A stretch of DNA of 64,000 bases from CALLPQ01 sp964421675 (GTDB lineage Bacteria; Pseudomonadota; Alphaproteobacteria; Caulobacterales; Parvularculaceae): the NCBI GenBank assembly GCA_964421675.1, contig CAYQXV010000011.1:1-64000 (forward strand), written 5' to 3'. The notes beneath the pieces were generated by a model that saw only the letters and a program-made list of their open reading frames with translations, made no database searches and was not told the origin of the DNA. Position numbers and translations under genes: made by a program. This document shows, piece after piece, positions 34,253 to 43,050 of the stretch (positions are counted from its first letter, which is position 1; every line of letters begins with the position of its first letter).

Positions 34253-34948
34253 CTATGCTGCCATTGAAGTTTCGGAAACCGGCATTGAACTCGCGGGAGA
34301 CCAATGCTTAGACGGTTTTGCAGGGCGGTTGCGGCGAACCTGTTTGCTGCGCAACGCGATCAGGAAAAATCCAGTGATCATGAAAAACCAGGTTGCCGGT
34401 TCCGGTGTACTGGCTGTCACATTTGATAGGGCAACATCTGAAAAGGTAATAGCGTCTAAAATAAAACCGGATGATCCATTCGACGCACTTATACCCGACA
34501 CCTCTACATAGTCGCAGCCACCTGCCGCGCCGCAACCAACAAAAGCAAGAAATCCAAAATCAACAGAACTCCCGGCCGCTTGCGTATTAAAATTCTGGGT
34601 ATGAAAGAGTACCGGATCACCGCCATTATATCGACCAAAGCTCAATGACGCGACGGTCGATCCAATATCGCTTAGGGCAAAAATACCAACATTATTGTTT
34701 AAAGGCGTAAATCCATCATCAGCAAACAAGCCGAAAGGTGTAGAAAGCAACAGACCCACTGTTTCGCCGGGGCGAACAAGAACGCCCGAACCATCAGCAT
34801 TGCCAGCAGCCGAACCGGGCACACCGTTTACAGTTGTCGTAAAACTCGCAGTATCTGCATGCACGGCAGGGCTTAGCAATCCTGCACCGATTACCATCAC
34901 AACACTCGCCAGATGAGAAATTACGCGATTGACTGTAAATTTGGTCAT
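34253..34948 (-). CDS. PEP-CTERM sorting-domain secreted protein with a C-terminal extension
   Basis: A roughly 231-residue exported protein. It has a signal peptide (SHLASVVMVIGAGLLSPAVHA), a Gly/Ser/Phe-rich beta-type body with two cysteines (FVGCGAAGGCDY) and the PEP-CTERM signal TPEPATWFFMITGFFLIALR followed by SKQVRRNRP. Unlike typical members it continues about 22 residues beyond the basic tail. AAGGAG lies upstream of the chosen ATG. The gene is a minus-strand insert between rluD and rpoH. An exosortase is required for processing, and none is encoded here. Confidence 0.83.
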   Translation of the reverse strand: MTKFTVNRVISHLASVVMVIGAGLLSPAVHADTASFTTTVNGVPGSAAGNADGSGVLVRPGETVGLLLSTPFGLFADDGFTPLNNNVGIFALSDIGSTVASLSFGRYNGGDPVLFHTQNFNTQAAGSSVDFGFLAFVGCGAAGGCDYVEVSGISASNGSSGFILDAITFSDVALSNVTASTPEPATWFFMITGFFLIALRSKQVRRNRPAKPSKHWSPASSMPVSETSMAA

Positions 34949-35244
34949 GATCAATCTTCTCCTTTACCTGTTAAAAAATACCAGTTCGGTCTTTAACATT
35001 TTGGAAAGAAAGAAGGTTAACGCCTGAGAATACCATAAAAGCGCACAAATTGCGCCAATATTGCTGCGAACCTCACACTCGCTTGAGTATTTGTGTGCAT
35101 TCAAAGAGCAATTGGGTCTTAAAACCTTAAGAAAAGCTCCTATATGAATAAACTGCGAGGGGGCAGAGGACAAAAACCCCGACGCAAGATTAACGAAATC
35201 GCCAGATTGCTGGCATGATTGCCAGGCTGGGTTCGGAGGGATTT

Positions 35245-36216
35245 ATGGCTGAAACAGAGAAAAACTTGCCAGAGACGATAAAATCTAAGGCGCTTGTAAA
35301 GAACAAAAAAAGCGATCCCTTGCCCGCTTCGCTGACCCCTGAGGGCAGTTTGAGCCGATATCTTGCCGAAATTCGCAAGTTCCCCATGCTGCGCAAAGAT
35401 CAGGAATATATGTTGGCAAAACGGTTTGCCGAGCATGAAGATCCTGATGCCGCCCAACAACTCATTACCTCTCACCTTCGCCTCGTGGCCAAAATTGCCA
35501 TGGGATATCGCGGCTATGGATTGCCGATCGGTGAAGTCATTTCCGAAGGCAATGTAGGCCTGATGCAAGCTGTGCGAAAATTTGATCCGGAAAAAGGCTT
35601 CCGCCTGGCAACCTATGCCATGTGGTGGATCAGAGCCTCTATTCAGGAATATGTCTTGCGGTCATGGAGCTTGGTGAAAATTGGCACCACCGCGGCGCAG
35701 AAAAAGTTGTTTTTCAATCTGCGAAAAATGAAGAGCCAAATTGATGCGGTTGACGATGGAGATTTGCACCCCGATCAAGTTGAACATATCGCCACCAAAC
35801 TTGGCGTGACCAATGACGAGGTTGTTTCCATGAACCGGCGCATGGCGGGACCAGAGACATCCTTGAATGCACCAATGCGCAATGATGGCGAAGGCGGTGA
35901 ATGGCAGGATTGGCTGGTCGATGACAATGCGGTCAATGCGGAATCCCATCTTGCCAATTCAGATGAGTATGACATGCGCATGGATCTGCTGTCGCAGGCT
36001 ATGGAGTCCTTAAATGAGCGCGAGCAGCATATTATCAGTGAACGCCGCTTAAAAGAGGTTCCCTCAACGCTAGAAGAATTGTCAAAAGTGTATGATGTTT
36101 CGCGCGAGCGCATTCGTCAAATTGAAGTCCGTGCATTTGAAAAACTGCAAAAAGCAATGCTGAACCTCAATCGCGAAGCCCTCGATCGCGGTGATGACGT
36201 CTCGCACGCTCATTAA
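35245..36216 (+). CDS. rpoH: Heat-shock sigma factor RpoH (sigma-32)
   Basis: A 323-residue sigma-70-family factor. Region 1.2/2.1 is SLSRYLAEIRKFPMLRKDQEY, region 2.3-2.4 is FRLATYAMWWIRASIQEYVLRSWSLVK, the RpoH box is QKKLFFNLRKMK, and region 4.2 has the helix-turn-helix STLEELSKVYDVSRERIRQIEVRAFEKLQ. It directs transcription of chaperone and protease genes. GGAGGG lies just before the chosen ATG at 35245. It is followed by a strong bidirectional terminator. Confidence 0.96.
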   Translation: MAETEKNLPETIKSKALVKNKKSDPLPASLTPEGSLSRYLAEIRKFPMLRKDQEYMLAKRFAEHEDPDAAQQLITSHLRLVAKIAMGYRGYGLPIGEVISEGNVGLMQAVRKFDPEKGFRLATYAMWWIRASIQEYVLRSWSLVKIGTTAAQKKLFFNLRKMKSQIDAVDDGDLHPDQVEHIATKLGVTNDEVVSMNRRMAGPETSLNAPMRNDGEGGEWQDWLVDDNAVNAESHLANSDEYDMRMDLLSQAMESLNEREQHIISERRLKEVPSTLEELSKVYDVSRERIRQIEVRAFEKLQKAMLNLNREALDRGDDVSHAH

Positions 36217-36241
36217 CGACATACCGAAAATACGAATACAA

Positions 36242-36276
36242 AAAAGCCGCTGGTGAATATCTCACCAGCGGCTTTT
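36242..36276. terminator. Bidirectional terminator between rpoH and the lipoprotein gene
   Basis: A perfect 15-base inverted repeat, AAAAGCCGCTGGTGA and TCACCAGCGGCTTTT, flanks ATATC. It gives a U-tract on both strands and ends the convergent rpoH (plus) and lipoprotein (minus) genes. Confidence 0.93.
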
Positions 36277-36297
36277 AATTTTTATAGTGTCACGCAA

Positions 36298-38028
36298 CTA
36301 TTTCTTATGGGTGACCGTCAAACCGAGCACATCGGGAAGTGTTTGAGGAGCGGTCTCGCCAATAATAGCCAGTTGAGAAATAGGCACAGCCTCATCGGGG
36401 TTTGCATTAATGCTCAATGTACCGCCATCACTCAGAAACTCCGCAAGTGCATCAATATAGCCATCAATACGCGGATTGAGCGCAGAGACCTGCCCTCCTG
36501 TTAATCGCATCATTGCCGGTGTGCTTTGGCGAAGATCTGGCCCCGTCATACCGCCACCCATTTGAAGGGCGGCAATATCAAAAACCATATCCAAAAGGTT
36601 GGCATCCTTAATGGTCAGATCCAATCCCTTGAAGTTACCGACCTCTTGCAATGCAGCTTGGTTCTCATTTTCAACGAGCGTAGCAATCTCATCATAAACA
36701 AAATTACCGCCATTCATTGTGAAGTTGATGTCTGCAAAATTCTTAATATCAAATGCATAGTTTAAATCTGCATTCCCGGTCTTTTCATTATAGGTCCAGC
36801 TCATGACACCATCGGCAGACGAATCATTCATGCCATATTTTGTCATGATAGCGAGCAATTCTTCCTCGCCCTCGGGAACATAGGCCGTGAAATCGTATGA
36901 TGTACCCGTAACATCGGTTCGGATTTTAGTAGGGATGAGCCAGACAAAATCATCAGCAACAAACGTCGATTTATCAGCTGATAAGAGACGTTTTTCACCT
37001 ATATACTGCTCCATGCCAAGCATTTCACCATGGCCAAGACTGATGAGGTTCTTTTCACTCATTGGTGGCAACTCACCGCGCAAGCCAAACGGTAGTAAAC
37101 CGGAGGCATCAATGTCGCGCCATGACATGGTCTTCGTAGTAACCCGCTGACCATGTAACCCCATTATGGCGCCTAAGGGGCCTTTAAAGAGTGCTGCGGT
37201 TTGCGGATCATCTGCGAAGGCGGCGCTAAGAGATTCAGCAGACTGTTTGAACGAATAGGTAAAATCATTTGAAATCAGAGCATTTAGCTTACCGCCGCCC
37301 AGGCCGACCATCCGTAAATCTGGTGCAGATAAACCAAAGCTGCCGGTTTGCTCGCTTGCAAATGATAGATTTATATCTTTGAAATAAAGACCACCAAGAT
37401 CAAACACATTAAAGATCTGCGCGAGCATTGTGTCTTCACCGGCATCCTCGACAATGCCGCCCTGGCGTACTTTCAGTGTATCAATCTCTACACCGCCAAT
37501 AACAAAATCTGCTGGATCTACAGCAGGATCAAAACCGAGTTCAGCTGTAACTTCACTAGGAACACTTAATGCGTCGGCCGCTATCTTCACGTCATATAAG
37601 CGCACTTTACGCAGCACAGTTTCGAACGGCGCATCAAAAGCTGCCGTTCCTTGAGTAACGCTCGTAATTGCGGCTTCATCGACACCAAATAGCTCAGCCT
37701 TTGCAATCGTTACGATCCCGCCGTCACCACTATCGAATTTAATATCAGTAACAACTGTCGCGCCAAGCTTTTCATCAAAGCTGGCAGCGCCATAGAGCTT
37801 TTCGCCGTCATAACCGGTTTGGGCAATCAAGCCATCAATGTCGAGCGCGGATGCGCCTTTCAGCGAAAACTTTGCATCGAATGGCGAACCTGAACTGGAG
37901 TTGGCCGCGGCGACATTGGCCCGGCTTGGTTTTGAATCTGTAGATGATGCACTGCTATCACCGCCACCGCCGCACGCACCTAATGCCAAGGCGGCAACGC
38001 CAGCGAATAAAATTGACTTCCTAGACAT
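36298..38028 (-). CDS. Large lipoprotein of unknown function
   Basis: A 576-residue lipoprotein. The signal peptide ends in a lipobox (ALALGACGGGG, Cys near residue 19), followed by a Ser-rich linker and a long soluble domain. The domain has repeated strand-like segments about sub-structures of the type FKDINLSFASE, FKGLDLTIKDANLLDMVFDI and LTGGQVSALNPRIDGYIDALAEFL. No catalytic motif or named family is recognised. The mature protein carries no Cys-rich or repeat signature. The start at 38028 precedes the signal; AGGGGA lies about eight bases upstream. It is monocistronic, ending at the shared terminator with rpoH. Confidence 0.78.
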   Translation of the reverse strand: MSRKSILFAGVAALALGACGGGGDSSASSTDSKPSRANVAAANSSSGSPFDAKFSLKGASALDIDGLIAQTGYDGEKLYGAASFDEKLGATVVTDIKFDSGDGGIVTIAKAELFGVDEAAITSVTQGTAAFDAPFETVLRKVRLYDVKIAADALSVPSEVTAELGFDPAVDPADFVIGGVEIDTLKVRQGGIVEDAGEDTMLAQIFNVFDLGGLYFKDINLSFASEQTGSFGLSAPDLRMVGLGGGKLNALISNDFTYSFKQSAESLSAAFADDPQTAALFKGPLGAIMGLHGQRVTTKTMSWRDIDASGLLPFGLRGELPPMSEKNLISLGHGEMLGMEQYIGEKRLLSADKSTFVADDFVWLIPTKIRTDVTGTSYDFTAYVPEGEEELLAIMTKYGMNDSSADGVMSWTYNEKTGNADLNYAFDIKNFADINFTMNGGNFVYDEIATLVENENQAALQEVGNFKGLDLTIKDANLLDMVFDIAALQMGGGMTGPDLRQSTPAMMRLTGGQVSALNPRIDGYIDALAEFLSDGGTLSINANPDEAVPISQLAIIGETAPQTLPDVLGLTVTHKK

Positions 38029-38206
38029 TATGACAATCCCCTGTCTGCGTAACTGTTTCGAATCATTTTTCTTGAACCTTAAATAGCTATTCCCGGTGGC
38101 AATTGCCACATCCCCCCTCCATTCGTGAAGATTGAAGCGACTAAACGACACAAATTTAGGGTCGAATGAGATTACAGATCAGTAACGCATTAAGAAAATG
38201 CCAATA

Positions 38207-38236
38207 AACCCCAATAATCACGCAAATATTGGGGTT
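38207..38236 (-). terminator. Hairpin downstream of tlpA, possible terminator
   Basis: AACCCCAATA and TATTGGGGTT form a perfect ten-base-pair stem around a ten-base loop. It starts 46 bases after the TlpA stop on the minus strand. The following bases are T-rich but not a clean run. It could end the tlpA transcript or be a regulatory element of the downstream lipoprotein gene. Confidence 0.45.
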
Positions 38237-38282
38237 GGTGACCTCTCATCACCTCCCCCTTGCAGGGCGCTCACGTTACAAT

Positions 38283-38915
38283 TTAACGGCGTATTTTAGC
38301 ACCAGCGATCACCGCGCGGATCAATGCCTTGGCTTCCTCGCTATCCCAATTTGCTTCTCCCACCAGTCGGCCAATCTCTGTGCCATCGGGCGAAAACAAA
38401 ATCGAGACCGGCAAAACATTTGCCCCGCCAATCGCACTGGCCATCAGCAATCGCTGATCGGCATATAAATCCAGATGCTCGATGGATAGCCGGTCCAAAT
38501 ATTCGCGCGCGACCTCCGGCCCCCGCGGATCAGCGGCGATTGCAATCACCTTGAAGGGCTCGTCTTGCAATTCACCCTGCAATCGGTCGAGCGAGGGAAG
38601 TTCCTTTAGGCAGGGCGCACACCAGGTCGCCCAGAAATTCACCAGAACGGTCTGGCCGCGAAAAGATTTTAGCGTTAACTGGCGCTCCCCATGGGTAAAA
38701 GGGATTTCGGGCCCTTTGCGCGGGGGAAAGGTCAAATTGAAATCGGCCATATCGCCTGTTAAATAGCGGCCCGGCGCGTCAGTTTCATCAGCGCTGGAGG
38801 ATAGAAAGGCCCCTGCACCATTATCTGGCTTTACGCTGGCGCTGAATATGACATACATCAACCCAAGTGAGCCAAGCGCTCCCCACAAAATTAGCCAGAA
38901 CCGTGGTGAAAACAT
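38283..38915 (-). CDS. TlpA-like membrane-anchored thiol-disulfide reductase
   Basis: A 210-residue protein with an N-terminal membrane anchor (FWLILWGALGSLGLMYVIFS) and a periplasmic thioredoxin domain containing the redox motif NFWATWCAPCLKELPSL and the cis-Pro segment VLPVSILFSPDG. TlpA-type proteins reduce periplasmic cysteines, often in cytochrome maturation. It is divergent from argH across about 50 bases, an order common in alphaproteobacteria. Confidence 0.92.
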   Translation of the reverse strand: MFSPRFWLILWGALGSLGLMYVIFSASVKPDNGAGAFLSSSADETDAPGRYLTGDMADFNLTFPPRKGPEIPFTHGERQLTLKSFRGQTVLVNFWATWCAPCLKELPSLDRLQGELQDEPFKVIAIAADPRGPEVAREYLDRLSIEHLDLYADQRLLMASAIGGANVLPVSILFSPDGTEIGRLVGEANWDSEEAKALIRAVIAGAKIRR

Positions 38916-38966
38916 AACCGAATCCTCGAACTTCTAACGTTACCCAGAGCATAGCAAGGTATGACA

Positions 38967-40373
38967 ATGAGTGAGCGCAACAGCAATAGCATGTGGGGGG
39001 GACGTTTTGCCACCGGCCCCAGTGCCATCATGGAAGAGATAAACGCGTCGATCAATGTTGATAAGCGCTTATGGCGCGAGGACATTGCGGGCAGCAAAGC
39101 CCATGCGACCATGCTGGCCGATCAGGGCATCATTTCTCAGGCCGACAAAGAAGCAATCCATGAAGGCCTTGCAACAATTGCCGGTGAAATTGAGAATGGC
39201 ACGTTCGAGTTCTCTGCCGCCCTTGAAGATATTCATATGAATATTGAAGCCCGTCTCAAAGCGCTGATTGGCGAGCCCGCCGCGCGCCTGCATACAGGCC
39301 GCTCGCGTAATGATCAGGTTGCGACAGATTTCCGGCTCTGGGTGCGCACCGCCTGCGATGATAGCGTCCAGGCGATAGAACAATTAATGGAAACGCTTTC
39401 GCGCAGAGCTATAGAGCATGCCGATACGATTATGCCCGGCTTTACCCATCTGCAAACCGCGCAACCCATAACCTTCGGCCACCATCTGCTGGCCTATGTA
39501 GAAATGTTAGCACGCGACCGCGACCGGTTTGTCGATGCGCGCGCAAGGATGAATGAATGCCCGCTTGGCGCAGCAGCGCTGGCGGGAACGTCCTTCCCTT
39601 TGGACCGCCATGCAACCGCGGCTGCACTGGGATTTCATCAGCCTACCGAAAATTCCCTCGATAGCGTTTCTTCTCGCGACTTTGCTTTGGAAGCGCTCTC
39701 CGCGGCAAGCATCTCCGCAATGCATCTTTCAAGGCTGGCCGAAGAGCTGGTCATTTGGGCAAGTGCACCGTTCAGCTTTGTGAGCCTGCCAGACAGCTAT
39801 TCAACGGGCTCTTCGATCATGCCGCAAAAACGCAATCCCGATGCGGCAGAGCTTATCCGCGCAAAAGCAGGACATATGATAGCCGCCTTCACAAACATCT
39901 TTGTCATGATGAAAGGGCTGCCCCTCGCCTATGCGAAAGATATGCAAGACGATAAGCTGGCGACATTTCAAGCCTTTGATGATTATGGATTAAGCCTTGC
40001 CGCCATGAACGGGATGATGGCCGAAATAGACATCAATAAACAAGCAATGCGCGATGCGGCCAGCGGCGGACATTCGACAGCAACGGACCTTGCCGATTGG
40101 TTGGTGCGCGTGCTTAACATGCCATTTCGCGACGCCCATCATGTGACCGGTACGCTTGTGGCAAAGGCAGATGAAACATCAAAAATGTTGTCTGAGCTAT
40201 CTTTGGACACTATGCAGGCTGTTGAGCCCCGCATCACTAAGGATATTTTTTCGGTCTTGAATGTGGATGCGTCTGTTGCGTCACGAACAAGCTATGGCGG
40301 AACCGCCCCGGAAAATGTACGCTCACAAGCACAACGCTGGATTGATAATCTGACGTCAAAGGAGACCTCATGA
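38967..40373 (+). CDS. argH: Argininosuccinate lyase
   Basis: A 468-residue member of the fumarase/aspartase superfamily that releases arginine and fumarate. Motifs are SMWGGRFATGP at the N-terminus, HTGRSRNDQVATDFRLW, TAQPITFGHHLLAYVEM and the signature GSSIMPQKRNPDAAELIRAK. I use the ATG at 38967, which has AAGG seven bases upstream; another ATG lies two codons earlier. The stop overlaps the next small lipoprotein start by four bases. Confidence 0.97.
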   Translation: MSERNSNSMWGGRFATGPSAIMEEINASINVDKRLWREDIAGSKAHATMLADQGIISQADKEAIHEGLATIAGEIENGTFEFSAALEDIHMNIEARLKALIGEPAARLHTGRSRNDQVATDFRLWVRTACDDSVQAIEQLMETLSRRAIEHADTIMPGFTHLQTAQPITFGHHLLAYVEMLARDRDRFVDARARMNECPLGAAALAGTSFPLDRHATAAALGFHQPTENSLDSVSSRDFALEALSAASISAMHLSRLAEELVIWASAPFSFVSLPDSYSTGSSIMPQKRNPDAAELIRAKAGHMIAAFTNIFVMMKGLPLAYAKDMQDDKLATFQAFDDYGLSLAAMNGMMAEIDINKQAMRDAASGGHSTATDLADWLVRVLNMPFRDAHHVTGTLVAKADETSKMLSELSLDTMQAVEPRITKDIFSVLNVDASVASRTSYGGTAPENVRSQAQRWIDNLTSKETS

Positions 40374-40483
40374 CCAAAGCGACAATGACCGCCCTCGCCC
40401 TACTATTCTGCGCTAGCCTTTTGATAGGCGGTTGCGGCAAAAAAGTGCCCGTTCGCCCCCCGGACACCCACATTATACACTAA
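40370..40483 (+). CDS. LptM-like small lipoprotein (37 residues)
   Basis: A 37-residue frame read directly: ATG at 40370 overlapping the argH stop (ATGA) and TAA at 40481-40483. It has a short hydrophobic signal, a lipobox LLIGGC and a tail GKKVPVRPPDTHIIH. This matches the tiny lipoproteins between argH and lysA in many proteobacteria. Those of the LptM (YifL) family help assemble the LptD-LptE translocon. The GCGKK-x-P-x-R-PP pattern supports the family; function is inferred. Confidence 0.82.
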   Translation: MTKATMTALALLFCASLLIGGCGKKVPVRPPDTHIIH

Positions 40484-40501
40484 CAATTTGAGCTTTTCTC
40501 A

Positions 40502-41764
40502 ATGCACCATTTCACCTACCAAAACCAGCATCTGCATGCAGAGCAGGTTGATCTGACCGAAATTGCCAACACAGTTGGCACCCCGTTTTATTGCTATAGC
40601 GAAGCAACATTGCGCCGCCATATGCAAGTGTTTCGCGGTGCATTTGGCGATGCCGATATGCTGACGGCTTATTCGGTCAAAGCCAATTCCAACCTTAGCG
40701 TCCTGAAGGTTCTCGCAAGCGAGGGCGCGGGCGCGGATGTTGTGTCTGGCGGCGAGTTGGTGCGCGCATTAGCGGCAGGAATACCGTCCGACAAAATCGT
40801 ATTTTCAGGCGTGGGTAAAACAGCTGAGGAAATGACTGCCGCGCTAGAGGCAGGGATTTTTCAGTTCAATGTGGAGTCAGAACCAGAACTGGACTTACTC
40901 AATGCGGTTGCCAATGCACGCGGGCAGCGCGCGCCGATTGCCTTTCGGGTAAACCCGGATGTGAGCGCCGGGGGCCATGAGAAAATTTCAACCGGCACCG
41001 CTGAGGTTAAGTTTGGCATCGCCTGGGATCACGCGCCAAGCCTATATGCAAAAGCACTTAGCCTGCCGGGTATTGAGGTGTGCGGTGTCGATGTGCATAT
41101 CGGATCGCAAATTGATCAATTGGCACCATTTGAAGCGGCATTTGGCAAAGTGGCTGAATTGGTTCAGCGCTTGCGCGAAGAGGGGTGCACCATTAGCCGC
41201 GTCGATCTTGGCGGCGGTCTTGGCATCCCTTATGGCAATAGTGACAAAAACCCGCCGCACCCGGATGAATATGCCGCATTGATCCGCAAGATCGCCGATC
41301 CGCTTGGGGTCAAACTGATCTTTGAACCGGGCCGCATGATTGTTGGCAATGCTGGGCTTTTGGTATCCAAAGTGATTTATGTCAAACAAGGTGCGGAGCG
41401 AAAGTTCTTGATTTTGGACGCCGGGATGAATGATCTCATCCGCCCTGCTCTTTATGATGCATGGCATGATATCCGCCCGATAAATGAGCCGGACTCAAAA
41501 ACTACAGTGCAATATGATGTGGTGGGGCCGATTTGCGAGACCGGTGATCGGTTTACCCGAGAGCGCGATCTCCCTCCCCTACAAAGCGGAGACCTTGTCG
41601 CATTTATGTCGGCGGGGGCTTATGGCGCCGTGCAAGCATCGGAATATAATACCCGTCCCCTCGTACCAGAAGTGCTCGTCAATGGTAGTCAGTACGCGGT
41701 CATCCGCCCGCGCCCAAGCCTTGATGATATATTAGGGCGTGATACGCAGGCGGAATGGCTTTAA
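40502..41764 (+). CDS. lysA: Diaminopimelate decarboxylase
   Basis: A 420-residue PLP enzyme of the alanine-racemase-fold group that makes lysine from meso-diaminopimelate. The PLP lysine lies in LTAYSVKANSN near residue 59. Other signatures are GADVVSGGELVRAL, VDVHIGSQI, VDLGGGLGIPY, FEPGRMIVGNAG and the substrate-binding GPICETGDRF. It starts 18 bases after the small lipoprotein stop, giving an argH-LptM-lysA unit. Confidence 0.97.
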   Translation: MHHFTYQNQHLHAEQVDLTEIANTVGTPFYCYSEATLRRHMQVFRGAFGDADMLTAYSVKANSNLSVLKVLASEGAGADVVSGGELVRALAAGIPSDKIVFSGVGKTAEEMTAALEAGIFQFNVESEPELDLLNAVANARGQRAPIAFRVNPDVSAGGHEKISTGTAEVKFGIAWDHAPSLYAKALSLPGIEVCGVDVHIGSQIDQLAPFEAAFGKVAELVQRLREEGCTISRVDLGGGLGIPYGNSDKNPPHPDEYAALIRKIADPLGVKLIFEPGRMIVGNAGLLVSKVIYVKQGAERKFLILDAGMNDLIRPALYDAWHDIRPINEPDSKTTVQYDVVGPICETGDRFTRERDLPPLQSGDLVAFMSAGAYGAVQASEYNTRPLVPEVLVNGSQYAVIRPRPSLDDILGRDTQAEWL

Positions 41765-41784
41765 GGTCGATAACGACCGATAGA

Positions 41785-41988
41785 TTAATCTTTAAGGATG
41801 AATGTAACTTTCATCACAACGCGATATTCTTTGATTTTGCCTTTGTCGAGGATCAAAGATTGATCTTTAACCCAAGCGCCTTCAACATTTTTGAGTGTTT
41901 TATTTGCGCGCTCAATACCTGTTTCAACGGCATCGTGAAAGCTCTTTGGGGAACCGCTAATAATTTCTGTAACTCGGGCAACAGCCAT
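41785..41988 (-). CDS. Dodecin flavin-storage protein
   Basis: A 67-residue protein of normal dodecin size. It matches the family along its length: VARVTEIISGSPKSFHDAVETGIERANKTLKNVEGAWVKDQ (the flavin-stacking Trp is in GAWVKD), then a C-terminal strand pair ending KVTFILKD. Dodecins form hollow dodecamers that bind FMN, riboflavin or CoA and buffer free flavin. GAGGAG lies upstream. It converges on lysA with only 20 bases between the stops. Confidence 0.95.
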   Translation of the reverse strand: MAVARVTEIISGSPKSFHDAVETGIERANKTLKNVEGAWVKDQSLILDKGKIKEYRVVMKVTFILKD

Positions 41989-42273
41989 GGATCATCTCCT
42001 CTAAGGATTTTTCGTTTTACAATATGCAAATGCATTACTGTTCACTATGCCAGCACACAAAGACAAACGATTTGATCTTTGCAACAAGCATCAGCGACGC
42101 ATCGCTAATATTGATATAAAACAAATATTGCATTAAAAATCAACAGCTTATAATTGCTGTACCATTGACCAACACAGGTTAAATTTAAACGATACGACCA
42201 CAAATTCTCAAGCAAGTCGCATCCAGAAAAATTGTCTTGGCATTACCGGCAAGAGCGTTCCCTCATGCATGGT

Positions 42274-42471
42274 TTAGGATTGGTCGGGAAAGAAAATTTC
42301 GTCCACCCGCATTTTAAATTGTTCAGCAATCGCAAACGCTAAAGGCAAGCTGGGCGCATGTTTGCCAACTTCAATCGCATTGACAGATTGGCGCGCAATG
42401 CCCAATCGATCTGCGAGATCAGCCTGGCTCCACCCTTGCGTTTTGCGCAATTCACGAACGATGTTTTTCAA
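42274..42471 (-). CDS. XRE-family HTH regulator (short, YozG-like)
   Basis: A 65-residue protein that is little more than a helix-turn-helix: ELRKTQGWSQADLADRLGIARQSVNAIEVGKHAPSLPLAFAIAEQF, ending in VDEIFFPD. It resembles the short regulators paired with small membrane proteins in many bacteria. It follows the 42487-42921 membrane protein gene by about 15 bases on the same strand, so the two are probably cotranscribed. It likely regulates its own operon. Confidence 0.9.
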   Translation of the reverse strand: MKNIVRELRKTQGWSQADLADRLGIARQSVNAIEVGKHAPSLPLAFAIAEQFKMRVDEIFFPDQS

Positions 42472-42486
42472 TGGTTAGAGCCCAGC

Positions 42487-42921
42487 CTAGCTACAGCCCG
42501 AACCGCCACGTAATTTATAAACAATACCGTAAAGGCCAAGAAAGGCAGGGGTCAAAAAGAATACGGGGAAGGATGAGGCCGCTTCATGTATTTCCATAAA
42601 GCCCCAAACGGCGACAAAGGAGAACATAATCCCTGCCGCAAGAGTGATGGCTTCTAGCTGTTTCAACCGTGTATATTCGTCCGTCTCGCCAATCATCCGC
42701 CAGATCAGAAAAAATATTACGATGATGGGCAGGCCGTTCAGCAGCGAAATCCCGGCACGGATCCACCATCCATCAAGATTGAACGCATCGGCGACTACCG
42801 GAACGCCAAGAGAAATTATCATATAAACAATAATGACCGGCCAAAAGGCACGCTTATAATTTCGAAGCGCTTGTTTGTAATTCCCAATTGAATTGCTGGG
42901 CCCAGACGTTTCGGTCGACAT
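42487..42921 (-). CDS. Hypothetical four-helix membrane protein paired with an XRE regulator
   Basis: A 144-residue protein with four hydrophobic helices: VIIVYMIISLGVPVVADAF, IRAGISLLNGLPIIVIFFLIW, AITLAAGIMFSFVAVWGFM and FFLTPAFLGLYGIVY. A charged loop TDEYTRLKQLEA lies between helices two and three, resembling other small membrane proteins cotranscribed with XRE regulators. GGAGGGG is just before the chosen ATG at 42921. No function is known to me. Confidence 0.75.
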   Translation of the reverse strand: MSTETSGPSNSIGNYKQALRNYKRAFWPVIIVYMIISLGVPVVADAFNLDGWWIRAGISLLNGLPIIVIFFLIWRMIGETDEYTRLKQLEAITLAAGIMFSFVAVWGFMEIHEAASSFPVFFLTPAFLGLYGIVYKLRGGSGCS

Positions 42922-43050
42922 AATCCCCTCCAAACACATAGATGGCGTATTGCTGGTGCTTAAAGTGGGTGGCCCATGATTAAATGTCAAGTTAACTGGA
43001 CATTTTTAATGTGAAGCAGCCAGGCCCTTATTCTCTAAGTGGCCGCCAGC

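Noticed and set aside
41764..41784. Terminator between lysA and dodecin (GGTCG/CGACC)
   Set aside because: Only a five-base stem with no T-run. Too weak to call.
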